Positions 1 through 10,799 of a DNA stretch of 64,000 nucleotides are shown piece by piece. Position numbers and translations under genes: made by a program. Origin of the DNA: Homarus americanus. Lineage: Eukaryota; Arthropoda; Malacostraca; Decapoda; Nephropidae. The stretch lies in assembly GCF_018991925.1 (NCBI RefSeq), contig NW_024722158.1, forward strand, positions 6,556,888 through 6,620,887, read 5' to 3'. The notes under the pieces are model-generated. The model did no database searches. It saw only the letters and a list, made by a program, of their open reading frames with translations, and was not told the origin of the DNA. How positions within the stretch are numbered: position 1 is the stretch's first letter; each line of letters starts with the position of its first letter.

Positions 1-780
1 TGAAAGGAAGGGTTGTGAGAGGAAGAACATAAAAGTTAAAAGAAGATGAGGAGGAAGAGAGTGGGGAGAATAAAAGGAAGAATAGAAATGAAGTAAATAA
101 ATATATACATAATCAAAAGAACAAGAATAAAACGAAAACAAAAGATAATTCCTGAGAAAGATAAAAAAAGAAGCAAGAAGATAAATGAAGATAAACACAA
201 GAAATAAAAGAAAGCAAGAACAAGTACAAACAAGAACAAACAAAGAGAGAATAAACACAACAATAGCACTCCCCCCTTATGAAAAAGTAGTAAACAAACA
301 AAATAAAAAAGAATAAATACAAGAGTTTAATAAAAAAAGAGGAAGAACAACAAAGAATAAAGAAGAATGGTGGAAAACTGTACAAGTGAGGAGAGGGAGA
401 GAGATGGAGGTGGGGGGAGGGGAGAGGGAGGAAACTTCTGTAAAGGAGGGGAAATAAGAGAAAACGTCTAGGCATGATGAGGAAAAAAAGATGGAGGAAG
501 AGATGAGGAAAGAATAGAAAATGGAGAAAGTAAGAGAAAAATGAAAAAGGAAAGAAATAACAAGAGGGAAGGAAAGTAGCGACATTTGAGATGCAACTGA
601 AAGCAACGGGGGAAAGAATGATGCAAGAGTGAAACAGTGAAAGAAAGCGAATAGAAAGAAAGAAGCAGTGAAAAAAAAAACAGCTTGAAGGAGAAGCAGT
701 GAAAGAAAACGATACAAGGGGAAACTAAAGTGAATTTGGTAAAAGGAGGGCGGGGAAAGAAGGGAAAAATTAGAGGTGGG
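1..780. other. purine-rich low-complexity DNA, no gene
   Basis: The plus strand is dominated by A and G (gaaaga, ggaaga, aataaa runs). The complement therefore gives Phe/Leu/Ser-rich open frames with no domain. I see no recognisable gene, RNA or transposon in it. Confidence 0.7.
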
Positions 781-897
781 TGTTAGCTGGCCACCCGCAA
801 TTTGCATTCATATTTTCCCTGCCATTTGTCGGGTCTTTTGGGATGGAAATTTTTAGGGGATTCAATTACGCTGGTTGTTTGATAGTCGGGGTAGCGG

Positions 898-1190
898 TGA
901 GACGCATGAAGGAGAAGAAGAAGAGGAGGAGGGGGGTAGTGGCGGAGGTGAGGTGGTTGTGGTGGAGGTGGTGTGGAGAGGTGAAGGAGAGGAGGAGGGA
1001 GGAGGAGGAGCATGTGAAGTGGCTGAGGTGGTAGTGATGGTGGTGAAGGAGGAGAGGAGGAAGGAGGAGGAGGAAGATGATGAGATAGAGAAGAAGAAGC
1101 AGTATGAATAATGGTGAGTGAGAGGCATCATAAGACAAGAAGAATAAGAGGAGGAGGAGGAAGAGAAAGAGGAAGACGCAAGTAATGGTT
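898..1190. repeat. GGA/GGT-rich low-complexity block
   Basis: Imperfect gga, gaa and ggt triplets form a purine-rich tract. All frames stay open because G-rich codons avoid stops. No protein family is recognisable. Confidence 0.75.
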
Positions 1191-1268
1191 GGTTGCCTCA
1201 GGAGGTATTTATGACTGGACAAATTTTATGGTGTTAAGAATTATATTGTGTTGTATGGTGAAGGAGTT

Positions 1269-1478
1269 GTTATTATTATTATTATTATTATTATTACCCT
1301 GCCCACAACTGTCTGTCTGTGTCTGTCTGTGTCTGTCTGTCTGGTCATTTGTTGATTACATTACATTGTTGCTGCCTTTTACGTTACACACAGACATAGA
1401 CACAGACATAAAGAGAGACATAGATACAAAGATACAGACATATAAGCGTGTGTGTGTGTGTATATGTGCTTGTATAGT

Positions 1479-1520
<42 letters not shown>
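1269..1520. repeat. microsatellite cluster (TTA)n, CTGT, (GT)20
   Basis: A TTA tract lies at 1269-1296, a CTGT-rich patch at about 1311-1345, a short ACAGAC-rich patch at 1390-1440, and an uninterrupted (GT)20 run at 1481-1520. Confidence 0.9.
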
Positions 1521-1521
<1 letters not shown>

Positions 1522-1741
1522 TGCCCGGAACACCAAAATACCTCAATCATACAGTAAACCAAAATATTCATATGGCCGTCAATTGAGTTTTATTTGCATT
1601 GTAAATTTTCACTGAACATTATACAATTTTCCAGAGCAACAGTCAAGAAAATTCCTGTTTCCCCCCCATAAAAAAAATAAATTCTGATGAAGCAGGAAAC
1701 TGGGGAATAGAGTTCAATTACAGTGTACGTGATCCGCCTAG

Positions 1742-1935
1742 TACAGTAATTGTGGTGGGGGGAGTTGTATCACACCCCGGGTCATAGTTTTCACGGTGGG
1801 GGTGGTAGAGTGGGGGAGGAGATGAAGGTGAGGGTGAATGGTGGAGGGAGAGTAGAGAGAGGGGGGGGTGTTACAGCCCCGGTCATAGTTTCACGGTGGG
1901 GAGGTGGGGGTGGATGGGGGGTGGAACTGGCTTGT
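1742..1935. repeat. GGTCATAGTTTTCACGGTGG direct repeat in G-rich DNA
   Basis: The core gtcatagttttcacggtgg appears near 1781 and again, without one T, near 1880. Each copy is followed by a G-rich stretch. The unit is roughly 97 bp and present twice. No coding potential is recognised. Confidence 0.65.
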
Positions 1936-2020
1936 TTATGACCCGTAATTATAGTTCCTTGAAGGGATTGTATCAGGGTCTTGTTATGTTTTGTGTAGGT
2001 GATATTAACTCTCTTACTTA

Positions 2021-2021
<1 letters not shown>

Positions 2022-2056
<35 letters not shown>

Positions 2057-2166
2057 GTGTGTGTGTGTGTGTGTAAAAATATAGCGTTTTGTTAGCATGT
2101 TTTCACTTAATTTTGATATTCACTATTTTATTTTATCTTTATTTTATAGACAGAAATTTACAAACA

Positions 2167-2197
<31 letters not shown>

Positions 2198-2370
2198 TGT
2201 ATGTATGTACTGTTATATAGTCGGTATTGACATGTAAACAAACACGTCACAATAGCCAACAGTGCCAGCCAGTGGTGTCAACAGTGCCATGCTATTGACG
2301 TGAACAATTGGGCAGTTTTGTCTTTACTCTGGCTACACTTTCTCAAACGCACTCAGGCTAGACTTGCATG

Positions 2371-2427
<57 letters not shown>

Positions 2428-2560
2428 TTATCGTTTCAGGGAATAGATTTAATGGATCGAAGAAATAGTTGCACTTAGAAATAGTTCCAAGAAATATTTA
2501 AGGAAATAGGTACCAATCCGCACTTTCAAAATGTGAATATATATGCGTATGTGTAAGTGT

Positions 2561-2608
<48 letters not shown>
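2022..2608. repeat. microsatellite cluster GT / TATG / GA / GT
   Basis: Tracts are GT at 2022-2074, TATG at 2169-2209, GA at 2375-2424 and GT at 2563-2608. Between 2215 and 2370 is about 150 bp of ordinary unique sequence without a recognisable feature. Confidence 0.92.
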
Positions 2609-2610
<2 letters not shown>

Positions 2611-2844
2611 AGAACAAACATCATTATAACTATGTAAGCAGGAAGTCATGTTATTGTGGGCTTCAGGAGGTTCCACTTAATTCTAATGTCAACAAGTCAG
2701 TTTCTAAGACGGCGTGAGGGATGTAGGGTGTGTGTGGTAGGGTGAGAGGGAGATAAGGGGGAAGGGAGAAGGATTGAAGGAAGGAGAGGTTGTTTTTTAA
2801 AATAGTGTAGGGGGATGTATGGTGTGTGTGTGTGTGTGTGAGTG

Positions 2845-2980
2845 TGTTCACAGCCCCCGTATATCATAGTTTTGTTCATGTGTTTTTTCGGGGTTACAAT
2901 GAGGGCTGGATTTTATTTTATTTTATTATTTTAGGGAGGGGAACAGTAATATATATATATGGAGATTTGGGTAATAATAA
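2845..2980 (+). repeat. dispersed repeat R1, copy 1
   Basis: This segment runs from a GT tract into a TAA tract. Most of its sequence occurs again, reverse-complemented, at 7859-7980. One frame reads VHVFFRGYNEGW, shared by both copies. It lacks a recognisable protein domain or terminal repeats. I infer an interspersed element of unknown class. It is followed directly by R2 copy 1, so R1 and R2 may be halves of one composite element. Confidence 0.75.
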
Positions 2981-2993
2981 TAATAATAATAAT

Positions 2994-3100
2994 ACGGAAT
3001 TTAAAATATTATAGTTTATCCTCCAGGGGGTCTTGATAAACTCTACGGAAATATCCATCCACATTTCACTTACTCGTCCTTACGATCGCGTCTCTCTCTC
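2994..3100 (+). repeat. dispersed repeat R2, copy 1, ending in (TC)n
   Basis: The core cttgataaactctacggaaa plus the following cacatttca, tact and ttacgat blocks recurs at 3968-4075 in the same orientation. Both copies end in a TC tract. No coding function is seen. Confidence 0.75.
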
Positions 3101-3125
3101 TCTCTCTCTCATTCATCATTTTTCA

Positions 3126-3134
3126 TCCTCCTCC

Positions 3135-3166
<32 letters not shown>

Positions 3167-3630
3167 TTTCTCCTCCTCCACCACCCGCTTCTCTCCCTCC
3201 CCTTCACTCACTCACCTTCCAATCTCCAGTAATTCGACCAATCCCCGAGCTTCAACTGGGCGACAAATGAATACATAACTCTGTCTCCTCCTCCTTCTCC
3301 CCGTCCTCCTCCTCCACCACCTCCTATTCCTCCTCCTCCTCCTCCTCTCCTCCTCCTCATCATCATTCTCCTGTGTTGTTGTTTGTTGTTGTTGATGCTC
3401 TTGTTTATCTCCTTACCCCCCCCTCCCCACACACACAGAAGAAGAGGGAGTAAGAGAAGGAGAAGAAGAAGGAGAGGGAGTGAGTGAAGGAAGGGAAGGA
3501 AGTGAGAAAATGAGAAAGAGGGAGAGTGAGAGAGGGGAAAATGAATAGAGAGAGAGTGAAATAAGGCTAAATAAAGAGAGTGGGTGGGAAAGAAGGAGAA
3601 AAAAAGAGAGAGAGAAGGAAGAAGATGAAT
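3126..3630. repeat. (TCC)n and mixed CTCC / GAGA low-complexity
   Basis: A TCC tract at 3126-3160 is followed by CTCC-rich DNA to about 3370 and then by GAGA/GAAG-rich DNA. The long serine- and glycine-rich frames on the minus strand are translations of these triplets. Confidence 0.85.
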
Positions 3631-3967
3631 GCTAGCTATGTGAGACTCAACTAGACGAACCAATAAGACTTGACAATACTAAATCACTATAATATGTCAC
3701 ATGTCTTGGCCAGAAGCTCAAAGGCTCCTATGTTAAAATGCGTCTGACTCATTTAAGATACTACATAAAGATGGATTCTCAAAAGGTTGTTATGTTAAAG
3801 AATTTTCTCCTAACTGGTAATGTGAAAATGTAGTCTGGTCTAGTTCATTAAAATTTAAAAAACAACTAAAAAATATATTCGGTTAAGAAATTTGGTAAAT
3901 AAAAGTTTGAGAAAAAATACAAATGAAAAATAATAAAACACACAAAAATAATTTAAATCAACCTTGT

Positions 3968-4075
3968 TACGGGAATTAAAAAATTAATGTTTATCATCTT
4001 GGAGACTTGATAAACTCTACGGAAATGTCCCGCCACATTTCATTTACTCCTTACGATAGCGTGCTCTCTCTCTCC
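3968..4075 (+). repeat. dispersed repeat R2, copy 2
   Basis: This is a diverged second copy of the segment at 2994-3100, in direct orientation and about 975 bp downstream. It also ends in a TC tract. The intervening 3660-3960 is AT-rich unique DNA with no recognised feature. Confidence 0.72.
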
Positions 4076-4257
4076 TTCAACAATTCAATGATTAACTTAC
4101 TAAGGCAGCAGCAGAACGTGTACTAGTGAACGTAGTAATGGTGTTCACATGTAGGTCCGTCCAGTAGCTTATTCCGAGAACGCACGCGAATCCTTGAGCC
4201 CCTCCAGATTGTCAGGATGTTGTATGAACGTGTGTGAACGCCGTACAGCCAAGCGAT

Positions 4258-4382
4258 AGTGCCAGAGTACCATATGAACGCCCAGATGTACTGTAGAGGT
4301 AAGCCATAGTGCCAGGGTGCCATGTGAACGCTCAGGTGTACCGTAGAGGTAAGACATATAGTGCCAGGGTGCCATGTGAAAC
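4258..4382. repeat. about 50-bp tandem repeat, 2.5 copies
   Basis: The starts agtgccag fall at 4258, 4308 and 4360. Each full unit includes gccatgtgaacg or a variant and ends in gtagaggtaag. The frames reading MAPWHYG come from this repeat. Confidence 0.8.
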
Positions 4383-4539
4383 CTTGTGAACGGAGTATCG
4401 ACTTGGAGGGAGAGGTTGGGGGGAGGCAGGAGTAGTATTGGGGAGTGGAGGTGTTGGGGGGGGGGGTGTATACCTTAATAATTAACCTCGGCAGGTGCAG
4501 TACATGTTCCTATTGTGGTCCAACCGGAGGCCCAGTGAG

Positions 4540-4975
4540 GGGTATTGGAAGGGGGTGGGGGGAGGAACGTAGGAACAAGAACAGGAAGAGAAGGTAGAGG
4601 AGAAGTAATAGGAGAAAGAGGAGGAGGAGGAGGAAGAAGAAGAAATGGAGACGATTGGCGTAAGGTAAGATTAGGTGGAGGTTTAATATTCTTGTGAGGG
4701 ATTGGTAGGGATTGGTAAATGGAAGGAAGAGGGATAGGAAGAGGAAGAATAAGAAAGGAAAGAAAAAGAAGGAGGGAGGAGGAATGAGAGGGAGGGTGGA
4801 AGGGATTTGGGTAAGATTGGAGAGATTAGGAGTTGATGGTGTGAGAGTGAAGAAGAGAGGAGGGGATTTAGGTTGAAAGATTGGGGGATTAGACAGAGAT
4901 TAGGTGAATATAGACTATAGAGGAAAAGAAGGAAGGAGAAACGGACTGTAAATTAGTAATATCGGAAGAGATTGG
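4540..4975. other. AGG-rich low-complexity DNA, no gene
   Basis: G- and A-rich sequence with scattered ggatta and gaggaa motifs. I see no gene or element. Confidence 0.65.
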
Positions 4976-4979
4976 AATA

Positions 4980-5148
4980 ATAGGGATTGGAAGAGACAGG
5001 GATTAGGATGATGGGGATTGGACATGGTGGGGATTAGGATGTTGGGGATTGGAAGGAGGGATTAGGATGATAGGGACTGGACAAGGCGGGGATTAGGATG
5101 ATGGGGATTGGACAAGGCGGGGATTAGGATGATGGGGATTGGACTTTG
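4980..5148. repeat. 31-bp tandem repeat, about 5 copies
   Basis: The motif gattagga recurs at 5001, 5032, 5060, 5091 and 5122, giving periods of 31, 28, 31 and 31 bp. Units carry gatgatggggattggacaag or close variants. Confidence 0.85.
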
Positions 5149-5218
5149 TGGTCAGTAAATTACTCTCACCATTGTGATTGGTTCTGCCTCGATGTATGTA
5201 TTTGTATGTAGATTTATA

Positions 5219-5306
5219 TATGTATATGCATTTATGTATGTATGTATATATGTATGTATGTATATATGTATGTATGTATGTATATATGTATGTATGTATG
5301 TATGTA
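5219..5306. repeat. (TATG)n microsatellite
   Basis: Tetranucleotide tatg with several tatata interruptions. It yields Met-Tyr-Val-Cys frames on one strand and Thr-Tyr-Ile-His frames on the other, none of which is a gene. Confidence 0.9.
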
Positions 5307-5384
5307 AGGTGGTGGAGGGGTGTTGATAGAGGGAGTAGGTGGAGGCTGTGGGTTTTAAACTAAGTAACATTACCCTCGGTTGAC

Positions 5385-5449
5385 CTCGCTCTATTATCTC
5401 GCTCTATTAACTCGCTCTATACCCTCGCTCTATTACCTCGCTCTATTTA
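5385..5449. repeat. 13-bp tandem repeat CTCGCTCTATTAC
   Basis: Starts at 5385, 5398, 5411, 5424 and 5437 show an exact 13-bp period with small changes at the unit end. Confidence 0.88.
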
Positions 5450-6060
5450 CTAATTACCTGTATTCTATAGAGCCGTTTTTGCTATATGTTTAAGCTGTAT
5501 AAAGCTCTATTTTAAGCTCTACATGACTCTGTTTTTGTTGTATTTTGTAAGCTGTATATAATTATGTTGTTGTGATGTTTCTACCGCTATAATAAACCCA
5601 CCTGCTATAATATATTAAGTCATATAAAGCCATATTCCTTAAGATTTATATAGTCATTTATTCTATTATTACCACAGTTGTATAGTAGCTATTTGTTACT
5701 TATATGCACCCTATAAGAAGATCTTATTTCTATATAATTTCACTATATATAAAAGAAAGTCCTTGGTCTTGTGTGTTTTCGTACGTTATATAAACCGGAT
5801 ATATTCCGTTATATCCGGCTCATCAACTTCGTTATAATAGCCGTCAAATCCATTACAGTGACACATTCCGGCACATTACACCAGCTTCCATGTCCAATAA
5901 TTCCATTACCGCTTTCGTAATGGTATTCCGTATTGGGCCATTGTGGGACCCCGTTATATTGACCGAAACTTGTTTGGTGATAGTAGTGGTGATAATAATG
6001 ATGACGATAATAATGTTAATAATAATGAGAATAATACTAATAATGTGTGTGTGTAAAACT
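5450..6060. other. AT-rich unique DNA, no gene
   Basis: This stretch has short TATA-rich words and degenerate repeats such as agctctat and gttatatccgg. A GATAATAATGATGA patch lies at 5985-6045. I see no gene. Confidence 0.6.
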
Positions 6061-6063
6061 AAG

Positions 6064-6356
6064 ATCTCTCTCTCTCTCTCTCTCTTTCCACAATACGATG
6101 GCGCCATTAAACTCCAGGTATGACGTATTACCCCTCGCTCACGATTATGGCGCCCGGTGATTAAACTGTTTATGTAGATGTCTGTTTGTGTGTTTAGAGA
6201 GGGTTGTGGGTGTGTGTGTGTGTGTGTGTGTGTGTGTCTGTCAATCAATATCACTTTCGTTCACCTCAAGTAGACTGACGTACAGACAGACAGACAGACA
6301 GACAGACAGATGGAGAAAGAGGAAGATAACTATATAGACGGAAGGACGAAGCGATA

Positions 6357-6417
<61 letters not shown>

Positions 6418-6426
6418 ACACACACG
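6064..6426. repeat. microsatellite cluster CT / GT / ACAG / CA
   Basis: CT lies at 6064-6087, GT at 6211-6237, acag tetranucleotides at 6284-6310 and a CA tract at 6357-6425. The Cys-Val frames on the minus strand are these repeats. Confidence 0.92.
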
Positions 6427-6755
6427 GATAACCAAGAATAGACAAACAAACAGCCACACGTGATATTAAGAAAATACAGACACACAAATACAAGCTAAAA
6501 AAAAACACACATAAACAAACACACACAAAAAAACACATCATTCAAAAAATCGCCGCTCGACACCCAGTCACTCAGGAGCATTACGAGGCAAATTGGGAAA
6601 AAACAACAATTGGCTACTGAGCGAGTGTTGCCATCGGGATGTTAGATATAACTGTTAAGGTGTTGTAAGCATTCTTCATGACTCATAATGCTAATTAACC
6701 TGGGTAATTATGTAAATATTCATCATTTAGACCCGACCGATACATTAGGCAGATG

Positions 6756-6764
6756 AGGTTATTA

Positions 6765-6795
<31 letters not shown>

Positions 6796-7285
6796 CTGAA
6801 GATATTGAGTGTGTGAAGGAAGAAGAATTTGTGCGATATTGTGTGTGTGTATTTATGGTATACATATCTTACACACACCTACACACACACACACACACTA
6901 CGCCCCCACACACTACACCCCTCACACACCCCCCACACACACTACCCCCCACACACACTACACCCCCCCACACCACCCCCACACACTACACCCCACACAC
7001 TACACCCCCACACACCACACCCCCACACTACACCCCCCACACACTACGCCCCCACACACCCCACACACTACCCCACCTCCCCCACACACTACACCCCCCC
7101 CACACACTACACCCCCACACACACTACACCCCCACACTACCCCCCACACACACACACCCCCCCCCACACACACCCCCACCTCCCACCCCCCCCCCACACA
7201 CCCCACACCCCCCCCACACACCCCACCCCCACACACCCCACCTCCCACCCCACCCCACACACCCCACCTCCCCCACACACCCCCG
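6756..7285. repeat. (TTG)n followed by long CA/CCCA low-complexity block
   Basis: A TTG run at about 6756-6792 is followed from about 6868 to 7285 by cacaca, cccccac and ctacac words in irregular order. Three plus-strand frames of 156-203 codons (His/Pro/Thr) and two minus-strand Gly/Val/Cys frames come from it. None is a protein gene. Confidence 0.9.
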
Positions 7286-7489
7286 CCAGGTCAGTGTAAA
7301 GGACAAATACTGTGGCCAGGCCGGGGTAGTGTGCTGGCCAGATAGTAGGCCGGGAATTTACTGAGATGCATGGCCGCTTGTTGAAGAGGGGTGGTGGAGA
7401 AGAAGCTGGGTGGAGGAAGGATGGGCGTGGATGGGGAAGGAGAAAGGAAGAGATGTAGAGAGATTATTGTTATTATCATTTTTGTCATT

Positions 7490-7521
7490 GTTAGTAGTAG
7501 TAGTAGTAGTAGTAGTGGTAA

Positions 7522-7562
<41 letters not shown>
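7490..7562. repeat. (TAG)n microsatellite
   Basis: Trinucleotide tag repeats with one gtaa interruption near 7518. Confidence 0.92.
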
Positions 7563-7797
7563 TAAGTGGGTCACACATCCTTCACTGAAGGTATTGGCAG
7601 CTCCACCACAACACCACCTGGCCACCTGATGAGATTTTCCCCGGTGTTATTATTGTGGATATTTATTATATTCGGTGGTGCGGCAGTCGGTAAATTTAAC
7701 GAAGAGGCAGCCACGATTTGTGTTCCTCGCTAAAATTAGCAGTTAAGCGGTAATGGCTCGATGATCTTCTGTTAAAGTTTGCTGAGGGCAGTGTTTT

Positions 7798-7798
7798 G

Positions 7799-7861
<63 letters not shown>

Positions 7862-7974
7862 GTATCTCCATATATATTACTGTTCCCCTTCCCTATAAAA
7901 ATAAAATTAAACCCCAGCCCTCATTGTAACCCCGAAAAAACACGTGAACATAACTCTGATATACGGGAGCTTTG

Positions 7975-8009
<35 letters not shown>
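7798..8009 (-). repeat. (TTA)n + dispersed repeat R1 copy 2 + (CA)n
   Basis: A TTA tract (7798-7858) abuts the reverse complement of R1 (7859-7980), which abuts a CA tract (7976-8009). Read on the minus strand the order GT, R1, TAA matches copy 1 at 2826-2990, so the flanking microsatellites belong to the repeat unit. No R2 copy follows here. Confidence 0.78.
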
Positions 8010-8041
8010 CACCGTACAAACTGAGGCTTCGCTTGCAACTT

Positions 8042-8120
8042 CTCCCTCCCTCCCTCCCTCCCTCCCTCCCTCCTTCCTTCCTTCCCTCCTTCCTTCCCTC
8101 CTTCTCACCTTCCCTCCCTC
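8042..8120. repeat. (CCCT)n / (CCTT)n microsatellite
   Basis: Repeated ccct and cctt tetranucleotides. The minus-strand GGREGGREG frames are translations of it. Confidence 0.9.
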
Positions 8121-8339
8121 CTTCAACCATTTCCAATAATAGTTCAACACTGTTCTTCACACCTCCTAGGAATCAATACACTCGTTCCTCTGTTTTTATT
8201 TTCGTCCAAAACAGGAGCTGTTCCCGCGGCCCTGTTTATTGAACGGGGGGAAGGAAAGGGGAGGGGGGGAGAGGGGAAGGGGGAAGGAAGAGGGTGTAGG
8301 AGCGTTGGGCGTCATACTTTACATTATGGTATTAGTTCC

Positions 8340-8605
8340 GGGTTGCGCCAGTGTGCCTCCTTCCTCCTCTTCCTTTCCTCCTCCTCCTCCTCCTCCTGCT
8401 TCTTCTCTTCTTCCTACTCCCTCTTCCTTGCCCCTGTCAACCTTTCCCCCCCCTTCCCCTTTTATCCCTCTTTCCTGTAACCCTTCTTCATCCTTCTCCC
8501 TTCCTCTCTCTCTCTCTCAATCCCACCATTTCAGCTTTCCTCTTCTCCTCTATCCTCAATCTCCTGCTTTCTTCCCTTCTCCCTCCTTTCCACCCCAACC
8601 CCCGC

Positions 8606-8676
<71 letters not shown>
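8340..8676. repeat. CT-rich low-complexity plus (AC)34
   Basis: Pyrimidine-rich DNA with a CTC run near 8378-8396 leads into an uninterrupted AC tract at 8609-8676. Confidence 0.88.
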
Positions 8677-8679
<3 letters not shown>

Positions 8680-8744
8680 GCTCACAGAGAAATACCCGGA
8701 AAATGGAAAATGGATATTTAACTTTTTTGTTGCATTATTGTTTT

Positions 8745-8870
8745 GGGAGAGGGTAAGGGGAGGGCTATAGAGGGAAGGGGAGGGCTATAGAGGGAAGAGG
8801 GGGGGCTATAGAGGGAAGAGGGGGGCTATGGAGGGAAAGGGAAGGTAATAGAGGGAAGGGGAGGGTGATG
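8745..8870. repeat. about 22-bp tandem repeat, G-rich
   Basis: About five units of the type ggggagggctatagagggaa run head to tail with small indels. Confidence 0.82.
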
Positions 8871-9187
8871 GGGAAGAATCGAAAAAAATATTCCAAAATG
8901 TAGCAAAAACGTAAACAAAAAAAAATATTTAAAACTATCAAACACAATTTTCTGAAAAGCGAAAACAAAAGTAGTGACATCACATCAACAAAAGTACCTG
9001 TGTGTGTGTGTGTGTGTGTTACCTGTTATACTTAATTATATATATGTTTGTGGGACTAACAGTACTATACAGGTAAATTATAATGAACCACAGTCCCCGC
9101 CGCCAATACACCAGATGAGTTACGTTGCGCCATTATATAGTAACTCGTAATATCGACCAATGTGTGTGTGTGTGTGTGTTTACAGCA

Positions 9188-9468
9188 CCAATATATAAAG
9201 AGTACCATTATAGAGACCTACCACGTTATGCGCCAATATAAAGAGTACCATTACAGAGACCTACCACGTTATGCGCCAATATAAAGAGTACCATTATAGA
9301 GACCTACCACGTTATGCGCCAATATAAAGAGTACCATTATAGAGACCTACCACGTTATGCGCCAATATAAAGAGTACCATTATAGAGACCTACCACGTTA
9401 TGCGCCATTCTAAAGTGTACCATTACAGAGACCTACCACGTTATGCGCCAATATAAACAACAACATTA
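9188..9468. repeat. 43-bp tandem repeat, about 6.5 copies
   Basis: The word acgttatgcg starts at 9223, 9266, 9309, 9352, 9395 and 9438, an exact 43-bp period. The unit contains aaagagtaccattatagaga and gacctacc. Copies are nearly identical, which suggests recent amplification or gene conversion. The first and last units are diverged. Confidence 0.93.
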
Positions 9469-9699
9469 TACCACAGAGCCATCATTATACACCAGGCAAA
9501 CCACGCCCAGAGCCATTACAGAGGTGACCCCCAGAATCTATGGCGTGACAGGCAGGATATGTTGGCGTGATAAAGGTGATAATGGTGGGAAGTATAAGAG
9601 GAGAAGACATAGAGGTGATAACGAGGGAGGTGAGGGAGGGAGAATGACGATACGTGAAGGCAGGTAAAAAAGAAAATGTGACTCTCTTAATTACAATAT

Positions 9700-9910
9700 A
9701 CCTGTGAACTAATGAGGATGGAGGAGGTGAGGGAAGGGGTGAGGGGAGAGGAGGCGAGAGGGTGAGGGGATGGGAGGGGTGTGGGTGAGGTGAGGGGAAG
9801 TGAAGGAAGGGGTAGGGTGAGGAAAGAAAATTACAGAAGGGATGGTGGCATCAAGGTAGGTCAGGTCATGTTAGGTTAGGTCAGGTTAGGTCAGGTAAAG
9901 GTCAGATAGA
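9700..9910. repeat. GGTGAGGG-rich and TTAGG-like low-complexity
   Basis: gggtgagg words run to about 9830. From 9855 to 9905 come ttaggttaggtcagg-type words, a degenerate arthropod-telomere-like tract. Confidence 0.7.
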
Positions 9911-9999
9911 GAGGTGAAATGAGGTCAGATTTATTTCGCAGAAGAGAAAGCTTTTAAAAAATTCAAGATAGTGCCAAGTTCGAGCATTCTTAACACCTG

Positions 10000-10073
10000 G
10001 TCCTGGCACCTGTTACTGGCACCTGTTCCTGGCACCTGTTACTGGCACCTTTCCTGGCACCTATTGCTAGTAC
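10000..10073. repeat. 13/26-bp CTGGCACCTGTTA minisatellite and left target-site duplicate
   Basis: Units ctggcacctgttac and ctggcacctgttcc alternate. The last part, 10041-10073, recurs almost unchanged at 10800-10833 on the far side of the LINE fragment. The shared end cctattgctagtac is not part of the minisatellite, so it supports a target-site duplication of about 33 bp. Confidence 0.75.
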
Positions 10074-10799
10074 ATAACATAAGAATGGAGGAAACTGCAG
10101 CGGGCCTATTGGCCCATACTGGGCAGTCCCCTTTACACCCAACCCCTATTGCTCATATAAGCATCCAACCTATGTTTGAAGCTCTTCAGCGAATTCGAGT
10201 TAATGATGATATTTGGTAACTTGTTCCATTCATCCACTACTCTGTTTCCGAACCAGTGTTTACCTATTTCACGCCTAAATCTAAATTTGTCTAATTTAAA
10301 ACCATTGTTACGAGTTCGCTCCTGGTTGGACAGTATGAGTACCTTTGTAATGTCCCCTTTGTTTAGCCCTGACTTCCACTTATACACCTCTATCAAGTCG
10401 CCCCTCGCTCTACGTCTCTCGAGGGAGTGCAAATTAAGGTGCTTTAACCTGTTTCTATACTCAAGGTTCCTAATGCCCGGGATTAGTCTTGTCATTCTCC
10501 TCTGAATTCTTTCCAAGGATTCTATATCCATTCTGTAATACGGTGACCAGAACTGAACCGCGTAATCCAGGTGAGGTCTCACAAGAGCAAGATACAGTTT
10601 TAGGATGACCTCGCTAGTCTTGTAACTAACACTCCTTTGTATGAACCCAAGTACTTTATTAGCTTTGTTACGAGCAAAAACACATTGTTTACTTGGCTTA
10701 AGGTTCCTACTTATCATCACTCCTAAATCTCTCTCGCAGTCGGATCTCTCTATGGCATCGTTGTTCATCTGGTATCTGGTTTCCCTGTTTACATCTCCT
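10074..10799 (-). mobile_element. 5'-truncated non-LTR retrotransposon (LINE), CR1/L2-like
   Basis: The element reads on the minus strand from 10799 to 10074. It carries the C-terminal part of the reverse-transcriptase ORF, a stop at 10135-10133, and about 60 bp of 3' UTR that ends in TTCTTATGTTATG. A short-repeat tail of this kind is typical of the CR1/L2 group, as against the poly-A of L1. The junctions are flanked by near-identical 33-34 bp sequences (10041-10073 and 10800-10833), the mark of target-primed insertion. Everything upstream of the C-terminal RT region is missing, as usual for dead-on-arrival copies. The clade call is inference; a Repbase/Dfam search would settle it. Confidence 0.85.
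10133..10799 (-). pseudogene. LINE reverse transcriptase, C-terminal fragment
   Basis: An uninterrupted frame of about 221 codons plus stop. Its known role is reverse transcription of the element RNA at a nicked target site. Recognisable blocks, numbered in the longer open frame that begins at 10846, are DLGVMISRNLKPS (residues 40-52), KANKVLGFI (61-69), LYLALVRPHLDYAVQFWSP (84-102) and the following LERIQRRMTRLIPG. These belong to the region after the palm domain in CR1/L2/jockey-type proteins. The catalytic YADD box and the endonuclease domain are absent because the copy is 5'-truncated. The first 16 residues of the open frame (MPVTGTSNRYQEQVPV) are translated minisatellite flank, not element. 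No stop or frameshift is present, so the insertion is fairly young. It is very unlikely to be functional. Confidence 0.85.

Noticed and set aside
6753..7364. Longest plus-strand frame (203 codons, His/Pro/Thr-rich) as a gene
   Set aside because: It is a translation of CA/CCCA low-complexity DNA; three frames are open at once and no domain is present.
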